Source of the DNA: Rikenella sp031551865
GTDB lineage: Bacteria > Bacteroidota > Bacteroidia > Bacteroidales > Rikenellaceae
Direction: 5' to 3'
NCBI GenBank assembly: GCA_031551865.1
Contig: JAVBMY010000010.1
Span: 14,470 to 78,469 of the forward strand
DNA length: 64,000 nucleotides
The notes below the pieces were generated by a model. That model was not told where the DNA came from. It saw only the letters and a list, made by a program, of their open reading frames with translations, and made no database searches. Shown one piece after another: positions 8,437 to 17,030 of this stretch. Positions within the stretch are counted from its first letter, which is position 1. Every line of letters starts with the position of its first letter. The position numbers and the translations under genes are program-made.

Positions 8437-9273
8437 CTACCATTGCTTCCCCTGTCCGGCCCCGACCACCGCTGCCCGTTCGCCGTCTACGCGGTCTTTG
8501 GTCTGGTCCTCGCTGGCCTGCACGGCGCGCAGCAGGCGCTCCGACTCGGAACGCGAAGGCGGGGGATTGCCCCGGCTGTCGCGATTGTCCGGATTGTTTT
8601 GGTTATCCCCGTTGTTTCCCGAATTATTCTTATCCTGATCGCCCTTGTTGTCCGGGTTGTTCTGGTCGGGATTGTTTTGATTATTCCGGTTGTTATCGGG
8701 ATTATTCTTGTCCTGATTGTTTTGATTATCCTGATCGCTCCGGTCGTTCTGGTTATCCTGGTTTTGCTGGTTGTCCTGGTTCTGGTCGTTCTTGTTCTGC
8801 TGGTCCTGGTTGTTGTCCTGGTTCTGGTCGTTCTTGTCCTGCTCCTCTTTGAGTTTTTGGGCATAGGCCAGGTTGAACTTGGCGTCGCGGTCGGACGGCA
8901 CGATGCGCAGCGAATTCTTGAACGCCTCGATCGCTTCGTCGAGCTTGCGCTGGGCGAGGCAGGTATTCCCTAAATTATAGAACGTAGAGGCCTGCCGGGC
9001 ACGGTCGGTGTTGTCCTGCGCGAGGCGTTGGTAGATGGCCGCCGCGTCGTCGTAGCGTTCCTGTTTGTAAAGCGCGCCCGCGAGGTCGAAATTGGCCTCA
9101 TAAGAATTGATGTTCTTCGAGATGGCGCGGCGGTAGTCCACCTCAGCCTGCGGGAAGAGGCCCTGGTAATAGGCCTTGTTGCCCATGCGGATGTCGGCGC
9201 GCTCCTTCTGCGCCGCGGCGGTCGTAGCGCAAAGGGCCAGCACCGATGCCGCGAATACGGTCTTACTGTTCAT
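8437..9273 (-). CDS. batC: BatC: TPR protein with Asn/Asp/Gln-rich tail
   Basis: The 278-residue periplasmic TPR protein of the Bat operon starts with a signal peptide (MNSKTVFAASVLALCATTAAAQ). Three TPR units cover about residues 25-140 (MGNKAYYQGLFPQAEVDYRR, FDLAGALYKQERYDDAAAIY, FYNLGNTCLAQRKLDEAIEA). Residues 143-235 are almost only N, D, Q, K and G, encoded by degenerate short tandem repeats, and are probably disordered. The C-terminus returns to helical sequence (SESERLLRAVQASEDQTKDR) and ends in QGKQW, a typical BatC ending. Its ATG overlaps the end of the upstream DUF4381-like gene by 11 bp, indicating translational coupling. Confidence 0.88.
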   Translation of the reverse strand: MNSKTVFAASVLALCATTAAAQKERADIRMGNKAYYQGLFPQAEVDYRRAISKNINSYEANFDLAGALYKQERYDDAAAIYQRLAQDNTDRARQASTFYNLGNTCLAQRKLDEAIEAFKNSLRIVPSDRDAKFNLAYAQKLKEEQDKNDQNQDNNQDQQNKNDQNQDNQQNQDNQNDRSDQDNQNNQDKNNPDNNRNNQNNPDQNNPDNKGDQDKNNSGNNGDNQNNPDNRDSRGNPPPSRSESERLLRAVQASEDQTKDRVDGERAAVVGAGQGKQW

Positions 9274-10237
9274 CGCTCACCTCCTTTTCCTCTTCTTCAG
9301 CCATCGTTTCTTTGGTTTCCTCGACGTAGAAATAGGCGTCGAAATAGCTCTGTTCGTTTTCCTCCGGAGCCGGGGCCACCTTGGCGAACTTCACCAGGTC
9401 GGCCAGCGTGAACAGGTCGCGGAGCTTGCCCACCAGCCGCACGTCGTTGACCGAAGGCATCGCTTCGAGGATCTGGTCGGTGGTCATCTCCATCGCCCCG
9501 ATGCCGTAGCGGCGCTCGATGTAGGTTCGCACGATGTCGGTGATTCCCGAATAATAATCCTTGTGCTTGCCGTTCTGCCAGAGTTTACGGCCGTGGAGTT
9601 TTTCGAGCGCGCGGATGGCCGTGATGTGCGGCGGGATGACCACCTTCGGCCCGGCAAGGCCGCGGCGGCGGCGGATCCACCACACCAGCAGGTAAATCAG
9701 CCCGGCCAGCACGAAAGCTCCGGCCACGCACCACCAGAACAATTCCTTGATCTCGGCGAATACGAACGGGGTGTTAAGCGGGCGCTTGATGTCCTGCGGC
9801 TTTTGCTGGGTAGTGTCGATCTCGAACGTGGCGACGGCCAACAGCGACGGTTCCGATGAGAGCACGGTATCCGTGGCGTTTTTGTCGGTATAGACAACCG
9901 GGAAACCCGTGAGCGCGTAGTCGCCGGCGTCGAACGCGGTGACCCGGTACCTGAGGCGCAATTTCAGGCGGCTGCCGTGCTGTTCGAGCGTGTCGATACC
10001 TTCGAGGGCGATGAACTCGACACCCTTGATGATCTCTTTCTCGAACTGCGGCAACTGGAGCTCCTGCGAGGTTTCCTTTTCAATGGTCACTTCGAGCAGG
10101 GGCTGGTCGCCGATCATGATGCTGTCGGGCACGAACCGCGCCGCGACGACCGGCGGCCGCTGGGCCGTGGCCGTAAAGGTCGCAGTGGCAAGCACTGCGG
10201 CGGCAAGGAATGTGATACTTTTATAGACTCTGGTCAT
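9263..10237 (-). CDS. DUF4381-like single-pass membrane protein of the Bat operon
   Basis: The 324-residue protein has an N-terminal signal peptide (MTRVYKSITFLAAAVLATAT, cleavage near ATAQR). A periplasmic beta-rich part (about 30-150) is followed by one membrane helix (WWCVAGAFVLAGLIYLLVWW, about 170-190), RRRR stop-transfer residues and a cytoplasmic domain (LEKLHGRKLWQNGKHKDYYS and beyond). The tail is very acidic. The order matches the hypothetical protein found between the DUF58 and batA genes in other Bacteroidetes. It is likely a scaffold partner of the VWA proteins, but no biochemical role is known. It ends inside the batC start. Confidence 0.7.
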   Translation of the reverse strand: MTRVYKSITFLAAAVLATATFTATAQRPPVVAARFVPDSIMIGDQPLLEVTIEKETSQELQLPQFEKEIIKGVEFIALEGIDTLEQHGSRLKLRLRYRVTAFDAGDYALTGFPVVYTDKNATDTVLSSEPSLLAVATFEIDTTQQKPQDIKRPLNTPFVFAEIKELFWWCVAGAFVLAGLIYLLVWWIRRRRGLAGPKVVIPPHITAIRALEKLHGRKLWQNGKHKDYYSGITDIVRTYIERRYGIGAMEMTTDQILEAMPSVNDVRLVGKLRDLFTLADLVKFAKVAPAPEENEQSYFDAYFYVEETKETMAEEEEKEVSDEQ

Positions 10238-10285
10238 ACTATTGTCTATCTTTCGTGTAATCTTTTCTTCTTTGATTTCAACTTT

Positions 10286-10373
10286 ATGTCATCCCGAGCG
10301 TAGCCGGGGAATCTTTTCAATGGCTGTGCGATAAGTATTCACAATGTCCCCTCGACTATACTCGGAATGACAT
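10286..10373. repeat. GTCATCCCGAG-type inverted repeat
   Basis: A spacer element of about 88 bp has ends ATGTCATCCCGAG and CTCGGAATGACAT, one mismatch between the arms. It sits between the DUF58 gene and the DUF4381-like gene. Similar inverted repeats are at 23676-23753 and 25882-25972. Confidence 0.65.
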
Positions 10374-10397
10374 GAGAAGTCGATGTGTGCGGATACC

Positions 10398-11306
10398 TTA
10401 CCGTTGCTTAAACAGTTTGATCAGCGCAGCCACGTAATCCTGGTCGGTGGCCACCTCGACATTGTCGATGCGGCATCTGGTGAGCGCCGAATTCACCACG
10501 CGTCCGGCCTCTCGCCAATGCCCGGCATACGAACGGCGGGTGCGCGCCGAGGCGGTGTCTACCCATACGCGGCGGCCGGTCTCGGCATCGCGGAGCTCGA
10601 CAATGCCCACATCGGGCAACTCGGTTTCGCGATGGTCGTAGATGCGCAGCCCCACCACGTCGTGGCGCGACGCGGCGATCTTCAAAGCCTCTTCGAAGCG
10701 GGCCGACCCGCGCGAACCGTCCTCGTTCTCGGCGGCGGTATCCACATCCATAAAATCCGACAGCAGGAACGCCGTGCAGCGTTTCTTGATCGCGTTGGCG
10801 AAGAAACGGAGCGCGCCGTTGATGTCGGTGCCCTGCCCTTCGGGTTCGAACTCTATGAGGTCGCTGATGATGCGCAGCACGTGCTGGCGGCCCTTCTTGG
10901 GCGGAATGAACTTCTCGATACGGTCGGAGAAGAAGATGCAGCCGATCTTGTCGTTGTTCTGGGCGGCCGAGAAGGCCAGCACGGCGGCGATCTCGGTGGC
11001 GAGGTTGCGCTTGAGCATTTCGCGGCTGCCGAACATGCCCGAGGCGCTCACGTCGACCAGGAGCATCATCGTGAGCTCGCGCTCTTCGTGGTAGAGCTTG
11101 ACGTAGGGCTTGCGGTTGCGGGCGGTGACATTCCAGTCGATGTCGCGCACGTCGTCACCGGGGCGGTATTCGCGTACCTCGCTGAACGCCATCCCGCGCC
11201 CCTTGAAGGCCGAATGGTATTTCCCGGCGAAGATGTCGTTCGAGAGCCCTCGGGTCTTGATCTCGATCTTGCGTACTTTTTTGATGATGTCTTCGCGTTC
11301 CTGCAT
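10398..11306 (-). CDS. DUF58 domain protein of the Bat operon
   Basis: The 302-residue DUF58 protein is the usual partner of MoxR ATPases. The N-terminal half carries the family hallmark (SAFKGRGMAFSEVREYRPGD, then DVRDIDWNVTARNRKPYVK). A VWA-like segment follows with LLVDVSASGMFGS in the MIDAS position (DVSAS) and FLLSDFMD further on. No signal peptide or membrane helix is seen, so it is probably cytoplasmic and peripherally attached. In other Bacteroidales this gene directly follows moxR; here an S41 protease gene of 2.2 kb lies between them. Confidence 0.88.
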   Translation of the reverse strand: MQEREDIIKKVRKIEIKTRGLSNDIFAGKYHSAFKGRGMAFSEVREYRPGDDVRDIDWNVTARNRKPYVKLYHEERELTMMLLVDVSASGMFGSREMLKRNLATEIAAVLAFSAAQNNDKIGCIFFSDRIEKFIPPKKGRQHVLRIISDLIEFEPEGQGTDINGALRFFANAIKKRCTAFLLSDFMDVDTAAENEDGSRGSARFEEALKIAASRHDVVGLRIYDHRETELPDVGIVELRDAETGRRVWVDTASARTRRSYAGHWREAGRVVNSALTRCRIDNVEVATDQDYVAALIKLFKQR

Positions 11307-11354
11307 AAAAATCTATGGCGTATGGGGCCGCTCCAAGGCGGCGCCGTCAAAAAC

Positions 11355-13586
11355 TTATTCTGCCCGGGCCAGTTCGACGGCCCGTTCGAGCAATTCGTCG
11401 CGTCCGGCGGCAATGCCTTCGGGCGTACGTTCGGCGCGCACGTCGGGTACGATGCCGATGCGCTGGGTCTGGCCCCCGTCGGGATAATAGACTCCCACCA
11501 CGCTCAGGCTGGTGTTCACGCCGCCTGGCAGCACAAAGGGCGAATTATTACCGTCGGCTCCGGCGGTGGTTGTGCCCACAACTATGCCGCGCGGCAGGGC
11601 CTTAACGAACATGGCGCACAGTTCGAGGTAGCTCATCGTCATATCGTCAACTATCGCCACCACCTTGCCTTTGAAATAATCCGGGTTCGGTTCGCCCGCC
11701 TTCATGCCCTCCTCCGAATATAAGGCGAACAGTCCGGGGGTAGTGATACTGCCCAGCGTAAAGAGGGCAAAGGCCGTTGAGTCAGGCATCAGCATGGGCG
11801 CCAACTCGCTTATGTTGTTCGAATGACGGGGATATTGCCGCAGATCGAGAATGAGGGCCTTGCAATCCTTGAACTGCGCCCAAGCCGAGGTCAGCGAATC
11901 GGAAAAAGTACCGTGGTTCATGTAGGCTACCCCGGGCGTAATCATGCGGAAAGGATCGGCGGGGGGCGTTCTTGTCCACACGATGTCGCGGGTGCTGCAA
12001 GCAGGCACATCGAGCGTGCGGCCGTCGCCCAGTGTCACCCTCAGGGTGCTGTCGGGGGTGGCGGTCAGCGCCTGGGTGAGCAACATGAGCTTCGAGTGGC
12101 GGTTCGAGGCCGACACATAACGTCCAACGCCCGCGCCGTCGAGCATTTTTTCTATGGTCAACCCGTTCACGGCAGTGATAACGTCGCCCGGTTTGAGCGG
12201 CGAAGTCGCACCGTCGCGGGTAGCATATACCACTTCAACAACTATGCGGTCGCCAGCCCTGACCAGTTTCACGGGGAGCATACGGTTGCCCAGCGAGTTG
12301 TAGTATGTTCTCTGGCGGTCGTAGGTCTGGGCGTGGCCGTCATTGAGGCGTGCCGTGAACGCCATCGCGGCCTTTATGTAACTCAGGCGGTCGGCGGCAT
12401 TCACGTATTCCGGAATAAATTCGGCCAGCACTCCGTCCCAATCCTCGCCGATGATGTCGCGGTATGGCGAGTAGTACTGCACCACGTTCCAGTGGCGGTA
12501 GAGCGACAACAGGCATTGCCCGGCGTCGGGCACGCCGTCGGTCTCGTATTTCGATTCGTTCGTGAACATAACGATCTCGCCGCCCATAAGTTCGGCGTAA
12601 TAGTTCTTGTCCGGGCGTTTGGCGTTGGCGATGTCGTGCAACTGCGCTACGAATCTTTTCGAAAACTTCGAATAGTCGATCCACGACAGGTCGGGCGTGA
12701 GTTTGACTGCCCCGGCGAGTTGGGCGGCCTGCTTCGGGGCTGCCTCGACAGGGCCGAGCGAGGCGATCCACTCCGTGTATATCTTTTCTGCTTCCTTCGG
12801 TGACGGTGAGGCAGCGAGTTTTTTGATCACCCGGAAAAGTTCATAATCCCAGTTCTTTTGGCCGGAAGCCACGGCGGGATGGTAATATTTCAGGAAACCC
12901 CACAGTTTGCCGAGGCGGGCGAGTTCCGTGACGGGAATACCGGCCAACTCTTCAGTCGTGATCCCCGAACCGCGGTCGAATTCGGTGTCGGTATCAGCCC
13001 CGTAGGCAGGACGGGCGGGGGCTTCGGCCAGCGGTTTGCCGTCGAGGGTCAGTTCGAGGTCGTCGAACCACACGGTGCCTGTACCGCGCAGAAACAGCGA
13101 CACGACGATGCTGCGGGCCTTGCTGTCGTACTGCACATAGGTAGAGAAACGCTGCCACCCGGAGGTGCCACGCACGATTTGCCGTTGGGCTGCGATAGTG
13201 CTCCGTTCGAGGATCGTCCCGGAGCCGTTTTCGATCTGCACGCCCAGGTCGGCAGCCATTTCGACGTTCTCGGCACGGATCCATCCGCTCAGCACGAGGC
13301 TGTATCCCTCGAAGTTCGCGGGCAGGCGGAACGAGGCATAGGCAAAGTCCTGTTTTTGGGTCACTTCGGCACAGGTGATCCGCAGCGAGCGCTCGCCCGC
13401 GTGTTTCAGCTGGTCGTCCGACGCAAACTTATAGTCCGGAGTATCGTTGAAAGCCCATCCTTCGGGCAAGCCGTTGGTGGCCATACGTTCGAAGCCGAAG
13501 TTGTCGGCCGGAGAGGCATTCTGGGCCACGGATACCAGCGGAAGGCAGGCGGCCAGCGCTAAGGCGAACAGATGACGGAGTTTCAT
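11355..13586 (-). CDS. S41 family (tail-specific) peptidase with N-terminal beta domain
   Basis: The 743-residue exported protein starts with a signal peptide (MKLRHLFALALAACLPLVSV). Residues about 25-190 resemble a carbohydrate-binding-like beta sandwich (NFGFERMATNGLPEGWAFND, GTGTVWFDDLELTLDGKPL). The following helical part (LAGIPVTELARLGKLWGFLK) is typical of S41 proteases. A PDZ-like stretch (LKPGDVITAVNGLTIEKML) and the core protease fold with ALILDLRQYP complete it. The likely catalytic serine is in DDMTMSYLEL and the lysine/threonine side is the GTTTAGADG strand. It is inserted between moxR and the DUF58 gene of the Bat operon, same strand, 49 bp before DUF58. It may be a passenger or may process envelope proteins; the substrate is unknown. 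Confidence 0.85.
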   Translation of the reverse strand: MKLRHLFALALAACLPLVSVAQNASPADNFGFERMATNGLPEGWAFNDTPDYKFASDDQLKHAGERSLRITCAEVTQKQDFAYASFRLPANFEGYSLVLSGWIRAENVEMAADLGVQIENGSGTILERSTIAAQRQIVRGTSGWQRFSTYVQYDSKARSIVVSLFLRGTGTVWFDDLELTLDGKPLAEAPARPAYGADTDTEFDRGSGITTEELAGIPVTELARLGKLWGFLKYYHPAVASGQKNWDYELFRVIKKLAASPSPKEAEKIYTEWIASLGPVEAAPKQAAQLAGAVKLTPDLSWIDYSKFSKRFVAQLHDIANAKRPDKNYYAELMGGEIVMFTNESKYETDGVPDAGQCLLSLYRHWNVVQYYSPYRDIIGEDWDGVLAEFIPEYVNAADRLSYIKAAMAFTARLNDGHAQTYDRQRTYYNSLGNRMLPVKLVRAGDRIVVEVVYATRDGATSPLKPGDVITAVNGLTIEKMLDGAGVGRYVSASNRHSKLMLLTQALTATPDSTLRVTLGDGRTLDVPACSTRDIVWTRTPPADPFRMITPGVAYMNHGTFSDSLTSAWAQFKDCKALILDLRQYPRHSNNISELAPMLMPDSTAFALFTLGSITTPGLFALYSEEGMKAGEPNPDYFKGKVVAIVDDMTMSYLELCAMFVKALPRGIVVGTTTAGADGNNSPFVLPGGVNTSLSVVGVYYPDGGQTQRIGIVPDVRAERTPEGIAAGRDELLERAVELARAE

Positions 13587-13650
13587 GGTCTTGGCAGGTT
13601 AGGAGTTGATATTAGGAAAAGGGCCCCAGTCAAAAACCGGAGAGATGACA

Positions 13651-14649
13651 CTACGGTACCTCAACCGCATTGAGGATCTCTGTGATGATGTCCTCGGCGG
13701 TGATATTCTCGGCTTCGGCCTCGTAGGTGAGCCCGATGCGGTGGCGCATCACGTCGGGGCAGACGGCACGCACGTCCTCGGGGATCACATAACCGCGGCG
13801 CTTGATAAACGCGAAGGCTTTGGCCGCCTTGGCCAGCGAGATCGAAGCGCGCGGCGAGCAGCCGTAGCCGATCATCGGGCTCAGGCGCTCCAGGCCGTAG
13901 TTCTCGGGTTCGCGGGTGGCGAACACAATGTCGACGATGTAGCGCTCGATCTTCTCGTCCATGTAGACCTCGTTGACGATCTTGCGGGCCTTGAGGATGT
14001 CGTCGGGATGTACGACATGTTTGGCTTTGGGGAAGTTGTCGCCCAGCATGTTCTGCCGGATGATCAGTTTTTCCTCTTCTTTCTTGGGGTAGGTGATGTT
14101 CACCTTGAGCATGAAACGGTCGACCTGCGCTTCGGGCAGCGGGTAGGTGCCTTCCTGTTCGAGCGGGTTCTGGGTGGCCATCACGAGGAACGGCTCGGGA
14201 AGCGGGTAAGTCTTCTCGCCGATCGTCACCTGGTGTTCCTGCATGGCTTCGAGCAGCGCCGACTGCACTTTGGCCGGCGAGCGGTTGATTTCGTCGGCCA
14301 GGATGAAGTTGGCGAAGATGGGACCGAGTTTCACCGAGAACTCCTCTTTTTTCTGGCTGTAGATCATCGTGCCGGTAAGGTCGGCGGGCAGCAGGTCGGG
14401 GGTGAACTGGATGCGCGCGAACTTGGCGTCGATGGCGTCGGCCAGGGTGTTGATGGCGAGCGTCTTGGCCAGCCCGGGAACCCCTTCGAGGAGGATGTGG
14501 CCGTCGGCCAGCAGGCCGATCAGCAGGCAATCGACCAGGTGTTTCTGGCCCACGATCACCTTGCTCATTTCCATGGCGATCAGATCGACGAAGGCGCTCT
14601 GTTTTTCGATTTTTTCGTTCAGCTCTTTGATGTTTACTGCGTCACTCAT
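13651..14649 (-). CDS. moxR: MoxR-family AAA+ ATPase of the Bat operon
   Basis: The start is placed at 14649 (MSDAVNIKEL), because the longer open frame would run through the terminator-like stem of the leader. The 332-residue protein has Walker A GVPGLAKT (about residues 56-63), Walker B LADEINRS with the glutamate in place, sensor sequence MATQNPLEQEGTYPLPEAQ, and the C-terminal lid. MoxR ATPases act as chaperones that mature VWA-domain proteins, here presumably BatA, BatB and the DUF58 protein. It is the first gene of the operon; a promoter at 14897-14926 and a roughly 240 nt structured leader precede it. Confidence 0.93.
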   Translation of the reverse strand: MSDAVNIKELNEKIEKQSAFVDLIAMEMSKVIVGQKHLVDCLLIGLLADGHILLEGVPGLAKTLAINTLADAIDAKFARIQFTPDLLPADLTGTMIYSQKKEEFSVKLGPIFANFILADEINRSPAKVQSALLEAMQEHQVTIGEKTYPLPEPFLVMATQNPLEQEGTYPLPEAQVDRFMLKVNITYPKKEEEKLIIRQNMLGDNFPKAKHVVHPDDILKARKIVNEVYMDEKIERYIVDIVFATREPENYGLERLSPMIGYGCSPRASISLAKAAKAFAFIKRRGYVIPEDVRAVCPDVMRHRIGLTYEAEAENITAEDIITEILNAVEVP

Positions 14650-14700
14650 AATTATGGGGTTTTTGCTTTGTTTCGCTCTTTTCGGGTTGGCCGCCCGGCC

Positions 14701-14820
14701 AATAAAAAATCTACGACCGACACCCACGGCTCACACGACATTGATATAAACACCCCGCGCGGTCCCCCTGCGGGGATAGGCGGTTCGGGTCAGTCGTTAA
14801 GCGGTAAGGTCGGTCGTAGA
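14701..14820 (-). promoter_or_regulatory. structured leader / candidate attenuator upstream of moxR
   Basis: On the minus strand a 12-base arm TCTACGACCGAC (14820-14809) pairs perfectly with GTCGGTCGTAGA (14721-14710). The second arm runs straight into TTTTTTATT (14709-14701). A nested GC hairpin (CCCCGC facing GCGGGG) lies inside the loop. A stem followed by a U tract 50 bases before the moxR start codon looks like an intrinsic terminator placed in a leader, which would make the Bat operon subject to attenuation. This is inference from structure only. Confidence 0.55.
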
Positions 14821-14896
14821 AGTGTTCTCTATAACTATTCCTGTTGGTTTATAGTTCCTTACGTTCGGAGGCCTCCTTTCGGGCGGCAACCGGATA

Positions 14897-14926
14897 CAAA
14901 AATACAAAATTTTCGGTTTTGCAAAA
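14897..14926 (-). promoter_or_regulatory. Bacteroidetes-type promoter of the bat operon
   Basis: On the minus strand TTTTGC (14926-14921) precedes TATTTTTG (14904-14897) with 16 bases between them, close to the TTTG / TAnnTTTG consensus. Transcription would start near 14890 and give a leader of about 240 nt before moxR. The surrounding DNA is markedly AT-rich compared with the genes. Confidence 0.65.
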
Positions 14927-15005
14927 AAATTGATGCCTGAGACGTTTTTTTTTGTTATCCCGAAGGAAAAAATCCGCACCCATCCCCCTTTAGGGCGGAC
15001 GGGCG

Positions 15006-15090
15006 GTCATTGCGAGGAGTGTGCGACGAAGCAATGTGCCTCGAATACTCAAAAACGCTTTCGCAGCTCAGTCGGCATGGCCCCTGCGGT
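15006..15090. repeat. GTCATTGCGAGG + CTCAGTCGG composite repeat
   Basis: GTCATTGCGAGGAG and CGACGAAGCAA lead into CGCTTTCGCAG followed by CTCAGTCGGCATGG (15067-15080). The same succession occurs at 34457-34535. It is one member of the intergenic repeat families of this genome and lies upstream of the bat promoter, after the convergent-side end of pncC. Confidence 0.65.
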
Positions 15091-15116
15091 GGCGAATCCT
15101 CCGGAGGCATCCTTAT

Positions 15117-15614
15117 TTAAAAGGAAAATCCCTGTAACGCAATCTCGTACACCATCCCGAGGGCCGCATCGACGGTTGCCCCTATGTTCTCGGAGCGTGA
15201 GTTATCTTCAGGAAGTTGCAACAGGCGGGCTTCGACGCCTGCCGGGGTGGCCGTGGCCACGGCGATCCACACCGTACCGACCGGCTTGCCGGGCACGGCG
15301 CCGCCAGGGCCCGCGATGCCCGTCGTAGCCACGGCACACGAAGCTCCAAAACGTTCCAGAGCACCGAGCGCCATTTCGATCGCGGTTTCGCGGCTCACCG
15401 CCCCATGCTGCGCCAGCGTATAGGGACGGACGCCCAAAAGGGCTGTTTTGGCCGAATTGGCATACGAAACCACGCCGCCGAGAAAATAGTCAGAAGCACC
15501 GGCGCGGGTCGTAATGCGCGCAGCGACCGCGCCGCCGGTACAAGACTCGGCGGTAGCCAGTGTCAGGCCGCGATCGAGCAGCAGGCGGGCTATTTTTTCA
15601 ACAGTTTCCGGCAT
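15117..15614 (-). CDS. pncC: nicotinamide-nucleotide amidase (CinA C-terminal domain, PncC-type)
   Basis: The 165-residue stand-alone CinA C-terminal domain deamidates NMN to NaMN in NAD recycling. Recognisable signatures are TLATAESCTGGAVAARIT near the N-terminus (residues 18-35), GVVSYANSAKTALLGV and ATTGIAGPGGAVPGKPVGTV. These are the conserved residues of the family. The length is normal for the single-domain form. The gene overlaps the 3' end of pyrD by 25 bp on the same strand, so the two form a translationally coupled pair. Confidence 0.88.
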   Translation of the reverse strand: MPETVEKIARLLLDRGLTLATAESCTGGAVAARITTRAGASDYFLGGVVSYANSAKTALLGVRPYTLAQHGAVSRETAIEMALGALERFGASCAVATTGIAGPGGAVPGKPVGTVWIAVATATPAGVEARLLQLPEDNSRSENIGATVDAALGMVYEIALQGFSF

Positions 15615-16618
15615 ATGCGCTTGGGGAGCGAGGGCCCCTCGTAGATAAACCCAGTGTATATCTGCACGAGTGAGGCGCCGGCGTCGAGCATCGCGGCGGC
15701 ATCGTCGGCGTTCATCACGCCGCCTACGCCGATGATAGGAATCTGCCCTCCTGTTTTTTCATAAATATAGCGCACCATTTCGCGGGAGCGGGCAGTCAGG
15801 GGGGCACCGCTGAGGCCGCCGTTTCCGATGGCTTCGACCTTGTCGGCCGGAGTTTGCAACCCCTCGCGCGAGGTGGTGGTGTTGGTGGCGACAATGCCGT
15901 CGATCTTGCATTCGCGCACCACTTCGATCATGTCGTCGACCTGTGCGGGCGTGAGGTCGGGCGATATTTTGACCAGGACCGGCCGGTAGTGGTTCTGCCC
16001 CTGCCGGAATTCGCGCAGCGGCTCGATGATGGCCACCGTACTCTCGCGGCTTTGAAGCGCCGTCAGGCAACTAACGTTGGGGCAACTGACGTTCACTACA
16101 AAATAATCGACGTAGTCGTACAGCTGGCGGAAAACCTTGAGGTAGTCGGCCGGGGCGGCGGCGTTGGGGGTGGCGGTGTTTTTGCCGATATTGCCCCCGA
16201 TGATCAGGCGGGGATTGCGGTTGCGGAGTTTTTTGACCGCCGCGGCCACCCCGTTGTTGTTGAAGCCCATCCGGTTGATGAGGGCCTGGTCTTTCGGCAG
16301 GCGGAAGCAGCGGGGGCGGGGGTTGCCGTTCTGGGCCCTCGGGGTGACGGTGCCGATCTCGACGAACCCGAACCCGAGAGCGCCGAGCATGTCGTAAACC
16401 TCGGCGTTCTTGTCGAACCCTGCGGCGAGCCCCACGGGATTCGGGAAGCGCAGGCCAAGCACTTCGCACCCGAGCGCCGGACTGCGGCGGGTGAAGCACA
16501 GGCGCATCACGCACCTGGCGAACGGCACGTAACGCAACACCTTCAGCAGGCGGATGATGAGGTGGTGTACGGTTTCGGGCTCCAGTTTGAAGAGCAGCCC
16601 GCGCAGTAGCTTATACAT
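15590..16618 (-). CDS. pyrD: dihydroorotate dehydrogenase (quinone), class 2
   Basis: PyrD oxidises dihydroorotate to orotate in pyrimidine synthesis and passes electrons to quinone. The start at 16618 (MYKLLRGLLF) is chosen because it begins the helical membrane-contact extension typical of class 2 enzymes (LRGLLFKLEPETVHHLIIRL); upstream codons are cysteine- and tryptophan-rich and not family-like. Motifs seen are VGLAAGFDKNAEVYDMLGAL, the catalytic-serine strand VVNVSCPNVSCL, TNTTTSREGL and IIGVGGVMNADDAAAML. The 342-residue length is normal. It overlaps pncC downstream by 25 bp. Confidence 0.93.
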   Translation of the reverse strand: MYKLLRGLLFKLEPETVHHLIIRLLKVLRYVPFARCVMRLCFTRRSPALGCEVLGLRFPNPVGLAAGFDKNAEVYDMLGALGFGFVEIGTVTPRAQNGNPRPRCFRLPKDQALINRMGFNNNGVAAAVKKLRNRNPRLIIGGNIGKNTATPNAAAPADYLKVFRQLYDYVDYFVVNVSCPNVSCLTALQSRESTVAIIEPLREFRQGQNHYRPVLVKISPDLTPAQVDDMIEVVRECKIDGIVATNTTTSREGLQTPADKVEAIGNGGLSGAPLTARSREMVRYIYEKTGGQIPIIGVGGVMNADDAAAMLDAGASLVQIYTGFIYEGPSLPKRICRKLLKK

Positions 16619-16864
16619 CGCAGCATTTGATGATTTCCGGGGGACAAAGATAGGTATATTTCCCGGAGAAAAACAGGCCCGGCAGGTCACGCGACACCGC
16701 CAGAATTTACAGGGTTCGCAGCCAATCGGGTGATACCAGAGCCAGAGAAAGAAGCGGCTCACACGGCATGCGCGGCTGAAAGGGGATCGCCCGATACAAG
16801 CCCCCCCTACGAGTTTTGTTCATGAGGCCGGGTAGCGGTTCAATGTGTGTGACAAACATCGGGA

Positions 16865-17010
16865 GACTCGCGCCCACCCCACCTGCCGAAGTCGCTATGC
16901 GACTTGGGGCGGGCGCGCCGAGCCGCGCACTACGCGATCAAATCGCTCCGTGACGCGGCCGCAAAGCTCGGAGAAAAGCAGGCCTGCGCGCTTTAGCGCG
17001 CAGGCCGCGG
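16865..17010. repeat. composite GC-palindrome element
   Basis: CGCGCCCACCCC ... GGGGCGGGCGCG forms a first palindrome (16869-16917). The linker CTCGGAGAAAAGCAGG leads to a second hairpin GGCCTGCGCGC-TTTA-GCGCGCAGGCC (about 16984-17010). It occupies the spacer between pdxB and pyrD, 20 bp after the pdxB stop. The remaining bases 16619-16864 show no gene. Confidence 0.7.
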
Positions 17011-17030
17011 CAGCCACTGCTGTTATGTCA

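Noticed and set aside
15060..15080. CAGCTCAGTCGGCATGG as a tRNA D-arm or tRNA fragment
   Set aside because: Similarity to GCTCAGTCGGTA of tRNAs is limited to about ten bases and no other tRNA arm is present in any of the six copies.
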